From positions 992,001-1,056,000 of the forward strand of contig NZ_PJMU01000002.1 in NCBI RefSeq assembly GCF_002846395.1: DNA of 64,000 nt, in the 5' to 3' direction. Position numbers and translations under genes: made by a program. Below the pieces are notes generated by a model that was given only the letters and a program-made list of their open reading frames with translations, was not told where the DNA came from and ran no database searches. Source of the DNA: Pontibacter ramchanderi (lineage in GTDB: Bacteria; Bacteroidota; Bacteroidia; Cytophagales; Hymenobacteraceae). Below are positions 1 through 7,332 of this stretch, one piece after another. Numbering within the stretch: the first letter of the stretch is position 1; every line of letters starts with the position of its first letter.

Positions 1-274
1 GCTTGCGCTCACCGCCCTCGCGACGCTCTCTGTCGCCTCCGAAGCTGCGGCGCTCTCCACCTTCGCGACGGTCGCCGTATGGTTTGCGGTCATCTCTTCT
101 ATCGTTGCCGAAAGAGCGGCGCTCTCCGCCATCTCTTCCTTCGCCTTTGTCTCTTCTGTTAAAGATTTTCTTTTCGCCGCGATCGTTGTACGGCTTGCCT
201 GACTCGTTTCTGTCAGACGATCTTCTGCCTTCGCCGTCGTTGTAGCGGGATGGTCTTTCGTTTTCTCTTGCCAT
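1..274 (-). CDS. rluB: RluB-like pseudouridine synthase, N-terminal part only
   Basis: This minus-strand reading frame starts with ATG at 274 and is open to the left edge, so the catalytic part lies outside the window. The visible 91 residues are low-complexity and rich in Arg, Gly, Asp and Glu, with repeated words such as GGERRSFG and RREGGERR. Bacteroidota RluB-type 23S rRNA pseudouridine synthases commonly carry such a disordered tail before the S4 RNA-binding domain, and rluB is often next to scpB, which follows here. No catalytic motif can be seen, so the call rests on the tail and the neighbour. An RNA helicase or other RNA-binding protein with the same kind of tail is the main alternative. 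Confidence 0.6.
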   Translation of the reverse strand, partial: MARENERPSRYNDGEGRRSSDRNESGKPYNDRGEKKIFNRRDKGEGRDGGERRSFGNDRRDDRKPYGDRREGGERRSFGGDRERREGGERK

Positions 275-362
275 TGTTTAATAATTAATGATGCAGTATC
301 GCTACTGTACCTTTGTGTGCAGTATATAAGAATAGTATACTCTAATGAATGATGGGAGTTCG

Positions 363-923
363 CTAATCGGCTGCCTCGCCAATCATATTCTCTTCTGTGG
401 CGAAGTCCTTTAGCTGCGGGAGGTCCTTGATGTGGTTGATGCCGAAGTAATCCATGAACTTTTGAGACGTGCCGTAGAGTACGGGTCTCCCAATGGTGTC
501 GGCCTTACCTTTTATTTCGATAAGTTCTTTCTCTAGTAATTTGTGGATGGCGTAGTCACAGCCCACGCCACGAATCTGCTCTACAGCCGAGCGGGTAATC
601 GGCTGCTTGTAGGCAATAATTGCCAGCGTCTCCAGAGAAGACGCTGACAATTTCTTTTTTGACTTGTGCTTCAGGTAGGTGCTTACCGTTTCCTGGTACT
701 CCGGTTTGGTCAGGAACTGGTAGCCGCCTCCGATAGCGTATATCTGAAAGGCAAAACCAGCGTCGCTCAGCTGCTCATTGATGTTCTCAACGGCTTCCAG
801 CACGTCGCTTACGAGCACCTCCATTTGCAGCGACTCCGTGAGGCAACGCTGGATCTCTTCGATGCTGATTGGCGATTGGGCACAGAAAACCAGTGCCTGA
901 ATATGGTTCTGCAGTATATTCAA
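363..923 (-). CDS. scpB: SMC-Scp complex subunit ScpB
   Basis: ScpB binds the kleisin ScpA and with SMC forms the bacterial condensin that organises and segregates chromosomes. The 186-residue product has the family length and its two winged-helix domains. The first begins at the N-terminus (IQALVFCAQSPISIEEI). The second holds the conserved stretch LAIIAYKQPITRSAVEQIRG at roughly residues 100-120, and the GRPVLYGTSQKFMDYFGI end motif lies at about 145-162. It sits 12 bases beyond the stop of the DksA-like gene in the same direction, so the two may be co-transcribed, with the RluB-like gene following. The family call is clear. Confidence 0.95.
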   Translation of the reverse strand: MNILQNHIQALVFCAQSPISIEEIQRCLTESLQMEVLVSDVLEAVENINEQLSDAGFAFQIYAIGGGYQFLTKPEYQETVSTYLKHKSKKKLSASSLETLAIIAYKQPITRSAVEQIRGVGCDYAIHKLLEKELIEIKGKADTIGRPVLYGTSQKFMDYFGINHIKDLPQLKDFATEENMIGEAAD

Positions 924-935
924 AGTAAAAATGTA

Positions 936-1325
936 CTAGTCGTTACGCTGAAGCTTGGCCTCAATGGTGTGTTGGGTATGCGGCACAGCACGCAGTCTCT
1001 CTTTCGGGATCAGTTTGCCGGTTACGATGCAAACACCGTAAGTACCGTTTTTGATGCGGATAAGCGCATTTTCCAACTGCTGGATAAACTTCATCTGACG
1101 CGACGCCAGCTGGTTCAGGCTTTCCTTCTCCGCTGTATCGGCTCCGTCTTCCAATACTTTGGTCGGAGATGCCGTGTTATCCGTGCCCGAGTCGTTTCGG
1201 CGGCTCAGGGTCTCCTTGATAAACGCTACTTCTTTGCGCGCATTGCTCAACTTCTCTTGAATGATTGCCTCAAACTCTGCCAATTCCTCACGGGAATACC
1301 GCTGTTTCTCTTCGTTTGTGTTCAT
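936..1325 (-). CDS. TraR/DksA-family regulator lacking most zinc-finger cysteines
   Basis: The 129-residue protein has the DksA/TraR layout: a long charged helical region (about residues 10-95) followed by the C-terminal finger region with YGVCIVTGKLIPKERLRAVP. DksA-type proteins bind in the RNA polymerase secondary channel and tune transcription with ppGpp. Here only one cysteine remains where the classical C4 finger has four, so zinc binding is unlikely. Cysteine-poor members of this kind are, to my knowledge, common in Bacteroidota. It begins a leftward gene set with scpB, and a consensus-like promoter element lies about 180 bases upstream. The family is secure; the exact role is not. Confidence 0.88.
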   Translation of the reverse strand: MNTNEEKQRYSREELAEFEAIIQEKLSNARKEVAFIKETLSRRNDSGTDNTASPTKVLEDGADTAEKESLNQLASRQMKFIQQLENALIRIKNGTYGVCIVTGKLIPKERLRAVPHTQHTIEAKLQRND

Positions 1326-1504
1326 TATACTATCTTAGAACTAGGTTATAGTTTTTTGTCTTGATTCTCAAAAAACCGTCCCTGTGTTGTGTATGTGCTA
1401 GTGCCTTCTCAACAGCAAAGGGGCAGTTTTAGTTTACTGTTTTAAACTTGTAGCCAAAAACCGAACCATACTGATGTTCAGATTATTATTTAAGCTAAAT
1501 TTCG

Positions 1505-1514
1505 TGCAAAAATA
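1505..1514 (-). promoter_or_regulatory. Candidate Bacteroidota -7 promoter element
   Basis: Read on the minus strand this is TATTTTTGCA, matching the Bacteroidota -7 consensus TAnnTTTG. It points toward the DksA-like gene, implying a leader of about 175 bases. I see no good TTTG at the -33 position. Confidence 0.4.
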
Positions 1515-1671
1515 GAAGTTATATCTATAATTTGCTACCTGCCTTCTTTATTTTAATTTTAATTTTATCTTTCGGGCCTTTTATCTGGTCGGCCGCAATA
1601 CTGGAATGGAACTTGCTGTTGGCCTGAAACACGATCAGGCTAATTAAGTTTCAGAATCCACTTATTACTTT

Positions 1672-2268
1672 ATGAAAAACAGAATATTACTAGCCATTGC
1701 CGCTGCAGCGTTTCTTTCTATACCTGCTCAGCAAGCCCAAGCGCAGGCCCAACAGCCAAAGCGGGGAGTTATAAAAGTAAACCCTTTGAGTGCTCTTGCC
1801 CTCACGGGTTCCGGATTCTTGGAATATGCCATTACCGATAACTTGAGTGCACAGCTGGGCGCTTCTGTTACAGGCGTTTCTGTTTCGAACATTAAGTTCA
1901 GGGGCTATGGCTTCACGCCTGAGATCCGGTATTATTTCTCCGAAAACAAGGTAGCGCCTATGGGCCCCTATGTGGCAGGCTATGGCCGTATCAGGAGTTT
2001 TAAACTGACTGCGGAGAAAAAGGACGAAGAAGGCCGTGACTATAGCGCTACATACAAACCGGTTGGGGCGGGTGTGGCCATCGGCAACCAGTGGGTATTC
2101 AACAGCGGCTTCGCGTTTGATGTGTTTTTGGGAGCGGGCTACAATGGCGGCAACCTGAAGGTAAATGTCGGCACCGAGGAAGACTTTGACACAGGTATAA
2201 TCGGTGACATGCTCCTTGGAGGCGGTTTTTCCATAAGACCAGGCATCTCCATTGGCTATAATTTCTAA
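1672..2268 (+). CDS. Outer-membrane beta-barrel family protein
   Basis: The 198-residue product starts with a clear signal peptide (MKNRILLAIAAAAFLSIPAQ, with a likely cut after AQAQA near residue 25). What follows is a small barrel: alternating hydrophobic and polar strands with Gly/aromatic turns, and a last strand ending in the aromatic SIGYNF, as expected of a substrate for the outer-membrane assembly machinery. It fits the OMP_b-brl-type families of 170-220 residues. It is monocistronic, transcribed away from the DksA-like gene across a 346-base gap and closed by a strong hairpin terminator. The gap also holds a small inverted repeat, GCCTGA-N7-TCAGGC, at 1622-1640. Ligand or function cannot be deduced. 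Confidence 0.8.
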   Translation: MKNRILLAIAAAAFLSIPAQQAQAQAQQPKRGVIKVNPLSALALTGSGFLEYAITDNLSAQLGASVTGVSVSNIKFRGYGFTPEIRYYFSENKVAPMGPYVAGYGRIRSFKLTAEKKDEEGRDYSATYKPVGAGVAIGNQWVFNSGFAFDVFLGAGYNGGNLKVNVGTEEDFDTGIIGDMLLGGGFSIRPGISIGYNF

Positions 2269-2300
2269 GTAGCCTATACCTAGGCGCTCGTATGAGACGA

Positions 2301-2340
2301 AAGAGGCCCTTGCTACAGTCACAGCAAGGGCCTCTTTTTT
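2301..2340. terminator. Intrinsic terminator, probably bidirectional
   Basis: A perfect 14-base stem (AAGAGGCCCTTGCT pairing with AGCAAGGGCCTCTT) surrounds an 8-base loop and is followed by a T-run. It lies between the convergent outer-membrane barrel and ribH genes and can serve both. Confidence 0.9.
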
Positions 2341-2362
2341 ATACCTGGTTACCTGCTCCAGC

Positions 2363-2839
2363 CTAAAAGCTTAACATATGTATGGCTGCTGCAGCGGCCT
2401 CTACTCCTTTGTTGCCGTGCTTCCCGCCAGCTCTGTCCAGTGCCTGCTCCAGGTTATTGGTCGTTACCAGTCCAAAGGAAACCGGCTTGTTGAACTTAAG
2501 TGACACATTGGTCAGACCATTCGCCACGGCGTGGTTAATATAGTCGTCGTGCTTGGTATCGCCTTTAATCACCACTCCGATGCAGATAACCGCATCGATT
2601 TCTTCCTGCATCGCCAGGAACTGTGCACCCAGTGTTAGCTCGAAGCTGCCCGGCACCGTGTTGCGGAAAATGTTCTCCTTTTGTGCTCCGTGTTTTAAAA
2701 GTGTATCGATGGCACCAGCACAAAGCACATCGGTGATTTCGCTGTGCCAGTCGGCTACTACAATTCCGAATTTTTTTTCCGATATATCGCCGAAGCCTTC
2801 TTTCTTGTAATCGTTCAGGTTCTTAAGAGAGGTCGCCAT
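2363..2839 (-). CDS. ribH: 6,7-dimethyl-8-ribityllumazine synthase
   Basis: RibH condenses 5-amino-6-ribitylamino-uracil with 3,4-dihydroxy-2-butanone 4-phosphate, the penultimate step of riboflavin synthesis, and assembles as pentamers or 60-mer shells. The 158-residue length is standard. Family signatures are visible: FGIVVADWHSEITD near the N-terminus, the GSFELTLGAQFLA segment around residues 65-77, GVVIKGDTKHDDYI around 88-101 and the SFGLVTTNNLEQALDRAGG end region. No other rib gene and no FMN riboswitch is seen nearby, so it appears to stand alone. Its start codon is preceded by an 8-base periodic leader repeat, described separately. Confidence 0.96.
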   Translation of the reverse strand: MATSLKNLNDYKKEGFGDISEKKFGIVVADWHSEITDVLCAGAIDTLLKHGAQKENIFRNTVPGSFELTLGAQFLAMQEEIDAVICIGVVIKGDTKHDDYINHAVANGLTNVSLKFNKPVSFGLVTTNNLEQALDRAGGKHGNKGVEAAAAAIHMLSF

Positions 2840-2845
2840 GTTTTA

Positions 2846-2877
2846 AATTTTGATGGTTGAATTGTTAAATGGTTGAG
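2846..2877 (-). repeat. 8-base periodic leader repeat before ribH
   Basis: On the plus strand four 8-base units run back to back (AAATTTTG, ATGGTTGA, ATTGTTAA, ATGGTTGA). In the sense of ribH they read TCAACCAT, TTAACAAT, TCAACCAT and so on, with almost no G, and end a few bases before the ATG. Similar arrays precede three other genes in this window. Confidence 0.65.
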
Positions 2878-2961
2878 CTCGCAGTACTAGTAATAGGTAT
2901 AGATCAGGTATAGCGCCGTGTCTTCCTTAAACAGGAACTTGCCGCTCTTGGCAGATGAACT

Positions 2962-3003
2962 AAAAAAAAGAAGCGCTTCTGCCAGGTTGACAAAAGCGCT
3001 TTT
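2962..3003 (-). terminator. Intrinsic terminator of the TPR gene
   Basis: Two copies of the self-complementary AAGCGCTT at 2971-2978 and 2994-3001 form the stem. Read leftward they are followed by a run of eight T, ending transcription of the TPR membrane protein gene. Confidence 0.85.
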
Positions 3004-3030
3004 TATGTGCAGGCATTCGCCCAAAAAAAC

Positions 3031-3750
3031 TTAGTTAGCGGCTGCGCCGGTCATGGCTTCAGCACGTGCCTTAAACTTCTTGGCGTCTGTTACTTCAGCC
3101 GATGTTACAAAATCCTTGATGATCTTGTCATAAGTGTTGGCAGCGGCCTGGAAGTCGTTGGCTGCTTCGTAAGCCACGGCCGCCTTTATCAGGTACTGTG
3201 GCGAAAAGAAAGCGTTGCTGTTGTGGTTAGCCGCCTTGTTGTACAGGTCAGCCGCCTCCTTGTACTTGCCTTGTTCAGAAAGTGCATCCCCTGTCAGGCT
3301 GTATGCACGTGCCTGCAACAGGTAGTCATCCGATTTAAAGTCTTCTAAGTGAGATTGTGCCTCGGCATAGTTCCCCTGCTTTAGTAAAGCAACGCCAGCG
3401 TAGAAATTAGCCAGGTTGCCTGCTTCTGTTCCGCTATACTCATCGGCCACTTTCAGCAAGCCATCATACTGACCATCGCCGTTAAGGGCTTTGTTCAGAG
3501 AGTCAGCTTCGAAATAATACACCGCCTGGAACATGGCCTCGTGTGCCTCCTGGTTCTGGGTAGTGCGGTGGTTGTAATACAGGAAACCTGCAACGATGAT
3601 AGCGGCAATGGCGGCAAACACACCGAGCAGCTTGGTTTTGTTTTTCTTCACGAAATCCTCAGAACCTGTTGTCAGGCGCTCTGCCAACGCATCCGGATTT
3701 TCTACCAGCTCCTCAAACTCGCTGTGCTTCTGTACTGTCTCTTTTGCCAT
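3031..3750 (-). CDS. TPR-containing inner-membrane protein (YfgM-like)
   Basis: The 239-residue protein has a charged cytosolic N-terminus, one membrane helix at about residues 41-58 (LLGVFAAIAAIIVAGFLYY) and a periplasmic region of tetratricopeptide-like helices (for example YSGTEAGNLANFYAGVALLK and YLIKAAVAYEAANDFQAA). This is the layout of YfgM-type proteins, which associate with the Sec translocon and periplasmic chaperones. That role is a family analogy, not shown here. It lies downstream of pdhA in the same direction with a gap of about 117 bases and has its own terminator. TPR proteins are diverse, so the fold is firmer than the function. Confidence 0.8.
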   Translation of the reverse strand: MAKETVQKHSEFEELVENPDALAERLTTGSEDFVKKNKTKLLGVFAAIAAIIVAGFLYYNHRTTQNQEAHEAMFQAVYYFEADSLNKALNGDGQYDGLLKVADEYSGTEAGNLANFYAGVALLKQGNYAEAQSHLEDFKSDDYLLQARAYSLTGDALSEQGKYKEAADLYNKAANHNSNAFFSPQYLIKAAVAYEAANDFQAAANTYDKIIKDFVTSAEVTDAKKFKARAEAMTGAAAN

Positions 3751-3867
3751 TAGTTTAATTGAATAAAGAACTCAAAAATAGAAATTAAAAGCGATTCGCT
3801 CCAAATCCCGTAAGTTCAGAACATTAAATTTATAACTTTTAATTCCTAATCCTTAATTATTTAAAAT

Positions 3868-4914
3868 TTAGTCCATTATATAAGGATAGTTCTCCTCTAC
3901 ATAAATGTCGGTGTACAGCTCAGAAGGATCTGGGTAAGGAGACTCCTCGGCAAACTTCACGGCCTCCATCACGATCTGCTTCTGCTTCTCGTCAATCTCG
4001 TCCAGCTCCTCTTCTGTTGCCCATCCGTTCTTCAAGATGGTTGCTTTAACAGATTCTATGGAGTCGCGGCCTTTGTAGTCTTCCAGTTCCTCTTTGGTTC
4101 TATACTTGGCAGGGTCAGACATGGAGTGACCTTTGTAGCGGTAGGTCTTGAACTCCAACAAGGTAGGTCCTTCACCGGCACGGGCACGCTCAGCGGCTTT
4201 TGCCACGGCGTTGTGCACGTTCTCTACGCTCATGGCCTCTACTGCCTCAGACGGCATTTCGTAGGCATGGCCCAGCTTGTAGAGGTCGTTCACGTTAGAG
4301 GTACGCGTTACGGAAGTACCCATGGCGTAGCCGTTGTTCTCGATTACAAAGATCACAGGCAGCTTCCAGGTCATGGCCATGTTCAGGGCCTCGTGGAATG
4401 CGCCCTGGCGCACCGCACCGTCACCCATGTAGCAAATACACAGCTTGCCTGTTTTGTTATACTTCTCAGCGAAGGCCAGACCAGCGCCCAGTGGCACCTG
4501 ACCACCCACGATACCGTGACCGCCTACGAAGTTCACTTCCTTATCGAAGATGTGCATCGAGCCACCTTTGCCTTTAGAGCAGCCGGTTACTTTCGCGAAC
4601 ATCTCGGCCATTACCGCGCCCGGCGATGTGCCAAGGGCCAACGGGTGAGCGTGGTCGCGGTAAGCTGTGATCCACTTGTCGCCTTTCTCAAGGGCTGTTA
4701 CGGCACCTGCCACACAGGCCTCCTGGCCGATGTAGAGGTGGCAAAAGCCTTTTATTTTCTGCTGGCCATACAGCTGGCCTGTTTTTTCTTCGAAGCGGCG
4801 GATGAGTTTCATGTTCTCATACCACCACATGTAAGTCTCTTTTGAAAATGTTGGTTCAGCCTGTACCTTTGCTTTCTGCGACTTCGCTTTTGCCTTTTCT
4901 TTCGTATCAGCCAT
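3868..4914 (-). CDS. pdhA: Pyruvate dehydrogenase E1 component, alpha subunit
   Basis: The E1 alpha subunit works with a separate beta subunit to decarboxylate pyruvate on thiamine diphosphate and pass the acetyl group to E2 lipoate. The 348-residue length fits the alpha2-beta2 type. The thiamine-diphosphate motif is complete: GDG at residues 164-166 closing with ENN at 192-194. The loop YRYKGHSMSDP, near residue 262, matches the region phosphorylated in mitochondrial homologues. A Lys/Ala-rich tail of about 20 residues precedes the conserved start. pdhB is not adjacent. The gene is divergent from recF across 132 bases. A plus-strand ATGCGAAATTA at 5010-5020 gives TAATTTCGCA on the minus strand, a possible weak promoter. 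Confidence 0.95.
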   Translation of the reverse strand: MADTKEKAKAKSQKAKVQAEPTFSKETYMWWYENMKLIRRFEEKTGQLYGQQKIKGFCHLYIGQEACVAGAVTALEKGDKWITAYRDHAHPLALGTSPGAVMAEMFAKVTGCSKGKGGSMHIFDKEVNFVGGHGIVGGQVPLGAGLAFAEKYNKTGKLCICYMGDGAVRQGAFHEALNMAMTWKLPVIFVIENNGYAMGTSVTRTSNVNDLYKLGHAYEMPSEAVEAMSVENVHNAVAKAAERARAGEGPTLLEFKTYRYKGHSMSDPAKYRTKEELEDYKGRDSIESVKATILKNGWATEEELDEIDEKQKQIVMEAVKFAEESPYPDPSELYTDIYVEENYPYIMD

Positions 4915-5046
4915 GGGTATTTGTGTATCGTTATTGTTGTCCGTACAGCTTTTTTAGCGAGATTCGGGCCTCAATGGGCGGCAAATCAGGTTACTGTCGG
5001 GTTTTAGCATGCGAAATTAAGGAAAAAGAAATCAAAGAAGAAACTA

Positions 5047-6153
5047 ATGCTCCTCGAAAATCTAAGTCTGCTGTTTTTCAAGAACTACGACGAAGCTAAC
5101 ATTAGTTTCTCGCCGCACATCAACTGCTTTATCGGCGACAACGGCAGCGGCAAGACAAACCTGCTCGATGCCATCCATTACCTCTCCATGACGCGCAGCG
5201 CCTTCAACAGCTCCGACGCCCTCAACATCAAGCAGGGCGAAGAGTATTTTATGGTGAAGGGGCGCTTCAAGATCGACAGCGAGAAGCACACCGTGACCTG
5301 CAGCCTGCGACAGGGCCAGAAGAAGTCGGTGATCCACAACAAAGTGGCTTACGAGAAGATGAGCGACCATATCGGTCGGTTCCCTGTGGTCCTGATTTCA
5401 CCCTATGATACAGATTTGATCCGCGAAGGTAGCGAGGAGCGTCGCAAGTATTTCGATAGCCTGATTTCGCAGCTCAACCATACCTACCTGGAGCAGCTCA
5501 TCCAGTACAACTACATCCTCAAGCAGCGCAACTCCCTGCTCAAGCAGTTTGCCGAGCGCCGCTACTTCGACCGCGACTACCTGCACATCCTCAACGAGCA
5601 GTTGGTACCATTGGGCGAACAGTTGGCGCAGGAGCGTATGGCCTTTTTGGAAACCTTTGTGCCGGTTTTCCAGAAGCACTACCGCCATATTTCCGACAGC
5701 AGCGAAACCGTAACGCTCACCTACAAAAGCCAGCTCGCCGGCGCCAACTTTGCCGCCTTACTGGAGCAGGCCGAGCAGAAGGACCGCGCCCTGCAGCGCA
5801 CCACCGTGGGCACGCACAAAGACGATTTCGTGTTCCTGATGGACGGCAACCCCGTGAAGAACTTCGGTTCGCAGGGCCAGCAGAAGAGCTACGTGATCGC
5901 CCTGAAGTTGGCGCACTTCGAGGTAATGGCCGAGCGCCAGCACCACAAGCCCCTCCTCCTCCTCGACGACATCTTCGACCGCCTCGACGAGAAGCGCATC
6001 ACCAAACTCATGCAAATGGTCGCCGCCCATACTTTTGGGCAAATCTTCCTGACGGATACCCACCTGGAACGGACGGATAAGATTCTGGAGAATCTGTCGG
6101 AGCAGATTCGTAGATTTGAAGTGAAGGAGGGGACGGTAAGTTTAATTGCTTAA
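5047..6153 (+). CDS. recF: DNA replication and repair protein RecF
   Basis: RecF is an SMC-like ATPase that loads RecA at single-strand gaps with RecO and RecR. The 368-residue product has the family length. It has Walker A GDNGSGKT at 30-37, the ABC-like signature FGSQGQQKS around residue 278 and Walker B LLLLDDIFDRLD near 303-314. In many bacteria recF is close to the replication origin, which is compatible with the parS site and origin-like gap found about 40 kb away. It is followed by the DUF721 gene after 53 bases in the same direction, a frequent pairing in Bacteroidota. Confidence 0.96.
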   Translation: MLLENLSLLFFKNYDEANISFSPHINCFIGDNGSGKTNLLDAIHYLSMTRSAFNSSDALNIKQGEEYFMVKGRFKIDSEKHTVTCSLRQGQKKSVIHNKVAYEKMSDHIGRFPVVLISPYDTDLIREGSEERRKYFDSLISQLNHTYLEQLIQYNYILKQRNSLLKQFAERRYFDRDYLHILNEQLVPLGEQLAQERMAFLETFVPVFQKHYRHISDSSETVTLTYKSQLAGANFAALLEQAEQKDRALQRTTVGTHKDDFVFLMDGNPVKNFGSQGQQKSYVIALKLAHFEVMAERQHHKPLLLLDDIFDRLDEKRITKLMQMVAAHTFGQIFLTDTHLERTDKILENLSEQIRRFEVKEGTVSLIA

Positions 6154-6163
6154 CTTCACACCT

Positions 6164-6203
6164 TCAAAAACTCACTCAACCACTCATTCAAAAATCAACC
6201 ATC
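6164..6203 (+). repeat. 8-base periodic leader repeat before the DUF721 gene
   Basis: Five consecutive 8-base units (TCAAAAAC, TCACTCAA, CCACTCAT, TCAAAAAT, CAACCATC) contain no G at all. They end 3 bases before the GTG start. Orientation and period match the arrays before ribH, the second rhomboid gene and the 116-residue gene at 55.4 kb. Confidence 0.65.
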
Positions 6204-6206
6204 CCC

Positions 6207-6530
6207 GTGCGCTACTACAAGAAGAAAGAGGAGATTGCGAAGCGAAAGGCAGACGTGCAGACCATTGGCGACAGTATAAAAGGACTGCTGAAGGCCTATA
6301 GGCTACAGGGCAAGCTGAACGAAGTGGACCTGGTGCAGCGTTGGGAGGAGATCATGGGCAAACCCATCGCACTCAAAACGAAGGAGTTATACTTCCGGGA
6401 CCAGAAGCTTTTTGTACGCCTCACCTCTGCCCCACTTAAGCACGAACTCAACATGAGCAAAAGCAAGGTGGTGGAACTGCTTAACCGCGCCATGGGCGAT
6501 GAGGTGGTAAAAGAAGTGGTATTCCTGTAA
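6207..6530 (+). CDS. DUF721 (DciA-like) protein
   Basis: This 107-residue protein belongs to DUF721, whose better-known members include DciA, the ancestral loader of the replicative helicase. The family pattern is visible: VDLVQRWEEIMGKPIALKTK around residues 40-60, then LFVRLTSAPLKHELNMSK and a last helix before VKEVVFL. The start is GTG at 6207; no ATG lies between it and the conserved part. Position directly after recF suggests shared expression with a DNA-replication gene. Whether this short member acts as a helicase loader is inference. Confidence 0.85.
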   Translation: MRYYKKKEEIAKRKADVQTIGDSIKGLLKAYRLQGKLNEVDLVQRWEEIMGKPIALKTKELYFRDQKLFVRLTSAPLKHELNMSKSKVVELLNRAMGDEVVKEVVFL

Positions 6531-6612
6531 CCACCCTGCCTTGTGGCAGGTATAGCATATCCGATTTAGGGTATAGCCCCGTATACCTTGGCAAAACCTT
6601 TTGCGCATACCC

Positions 6613-7170
6613 ATGGCTATACCTGCATTCCGACCAGTCTCCTATTCCCGCACTACCCTCACCGAACTCATGATCCCGAGCTATGCTAACTTCGGCGGCA
6701 AGATTCACGGTGGCATCCTGCTCTCGCTCATGGACAAAGTGGCCTATGCCTGCTCGGCCAAGCACGCCGGCAACTACTGCGTAACCGTAACAGTGGATGG
6801 AGTGCATTTTCTGCAGCCCGTGGAAGTGGGTGAACTGGTGTCGCTGCTGGCCTCGGTGAACTATGTGGGCAATACTTCGCTGATGGTAGGTATAAAAGTG
6901 ATCGCCGAAAATGTGAAGACAGGTATCGTCAAGCACACCAACACCTCCTACTTTACTATGGTAGCCAAAGGCGAGGACGACAAACCAACGCAGGTGCCTG
7001 GCCTTATTTTGGAAGCCCCCAATGATACACGTCGCTTTCTGGAGGCGCTGAAGCGGCGCGAACTGGCACAGCGCTACCAATCTGAATTTGCTGAGGCTAA
7101 GCACGAGATAACCGTAGAGGCAGAGCTTTACCGACTGGAAAACGAGCGCTGCCAACTGGCCTATACCTGA
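6613..7170 (+). CDS. Hotdog-fold acyl-CoA thioesterase
   Basis: The protein has the acyl-CoA hydrolase hotdog signature NFGGKIHGGILLSLMDKVAY at residues 26-45, with the Asn and Asp expected at the active site. The segment TVDGVHFLQPVEVGELVSL follows, as in the YciA/BFIT family, which hydrolyses acyl-CoA to free acid and CoA. The ATG at 6613 was chosen; an in-frame TTG at 6601 would add four residues with no homology value. The last 45 or so residues (LEALKRRELAQRYQSEFAEA onward) are charged and helical, beyond the single hotdog domain. A 70-base gap with three copies of the GGTATA word separates it from the DUF721 gene. Chain-length preference is unknown. Confidence 0.88.
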   Translation: MAIPAFRPVSYSRTTLTELMIPSYANFGGKIHGGILLSLMDKVAYACSAKHAGNYCVTVTVDGVHFLQPVEVGELVSLLASVNYVGNTSLMVGIKVIAENVKTGIVKHTNTSYFTMVAKGEDDKPTQVPGLILEAPNDTRRFLEALKRRELAQRYQSEFAEAKHEITVEAELYRLENERCQLAYT

Positions 7171-7253
7171 TACAACGGGTTGAAAAATTTGCTGCTGCGG
7201 TATATTTTAGCTGCTAAACCTGCGCTCGTCAACGCTTTGCTGCAGTCTTTCTT

Positions 7254-7284
7254 TTTGTTCCTTCCCGAAGCTGCTTATCTTTAG
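7254..7284 (+). promoter_or_regulatory. Candidate promoter of the M28 peptidase gene
   Basis: TTTG at 7254-7257 and TATCTTTAG at 7276-7284 are 18 bases apart, close to the Bacteroidota -33/-7 pattern TTTG and TAnnTTTG (one mismatch in the latter). The implied leader to the ATG at 7333 is about 45 bases. Confidence 0.4.
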
Positions 7285-7332
7285 ACACTAATCTAAAACA
7301 AAAGAGCACTTTATCTACCTCACCTAACACAA

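Noticed and set aside
2886..2956. Minus-strand frame ending in KSGKFLFKEDTALYLIYTYY that looks like the tail of a protein
   Set aside because: No in-frame start codon exists and the frame runs back through a terminator; two AGGTATAG words explain part of the apparent coding pattern. A gene remnant is possible but not supported.
2840..2960. FMN riboswitch before ribH
   Set aside because: The leader is short, G-poor and has none of the conserved FMN-element words.
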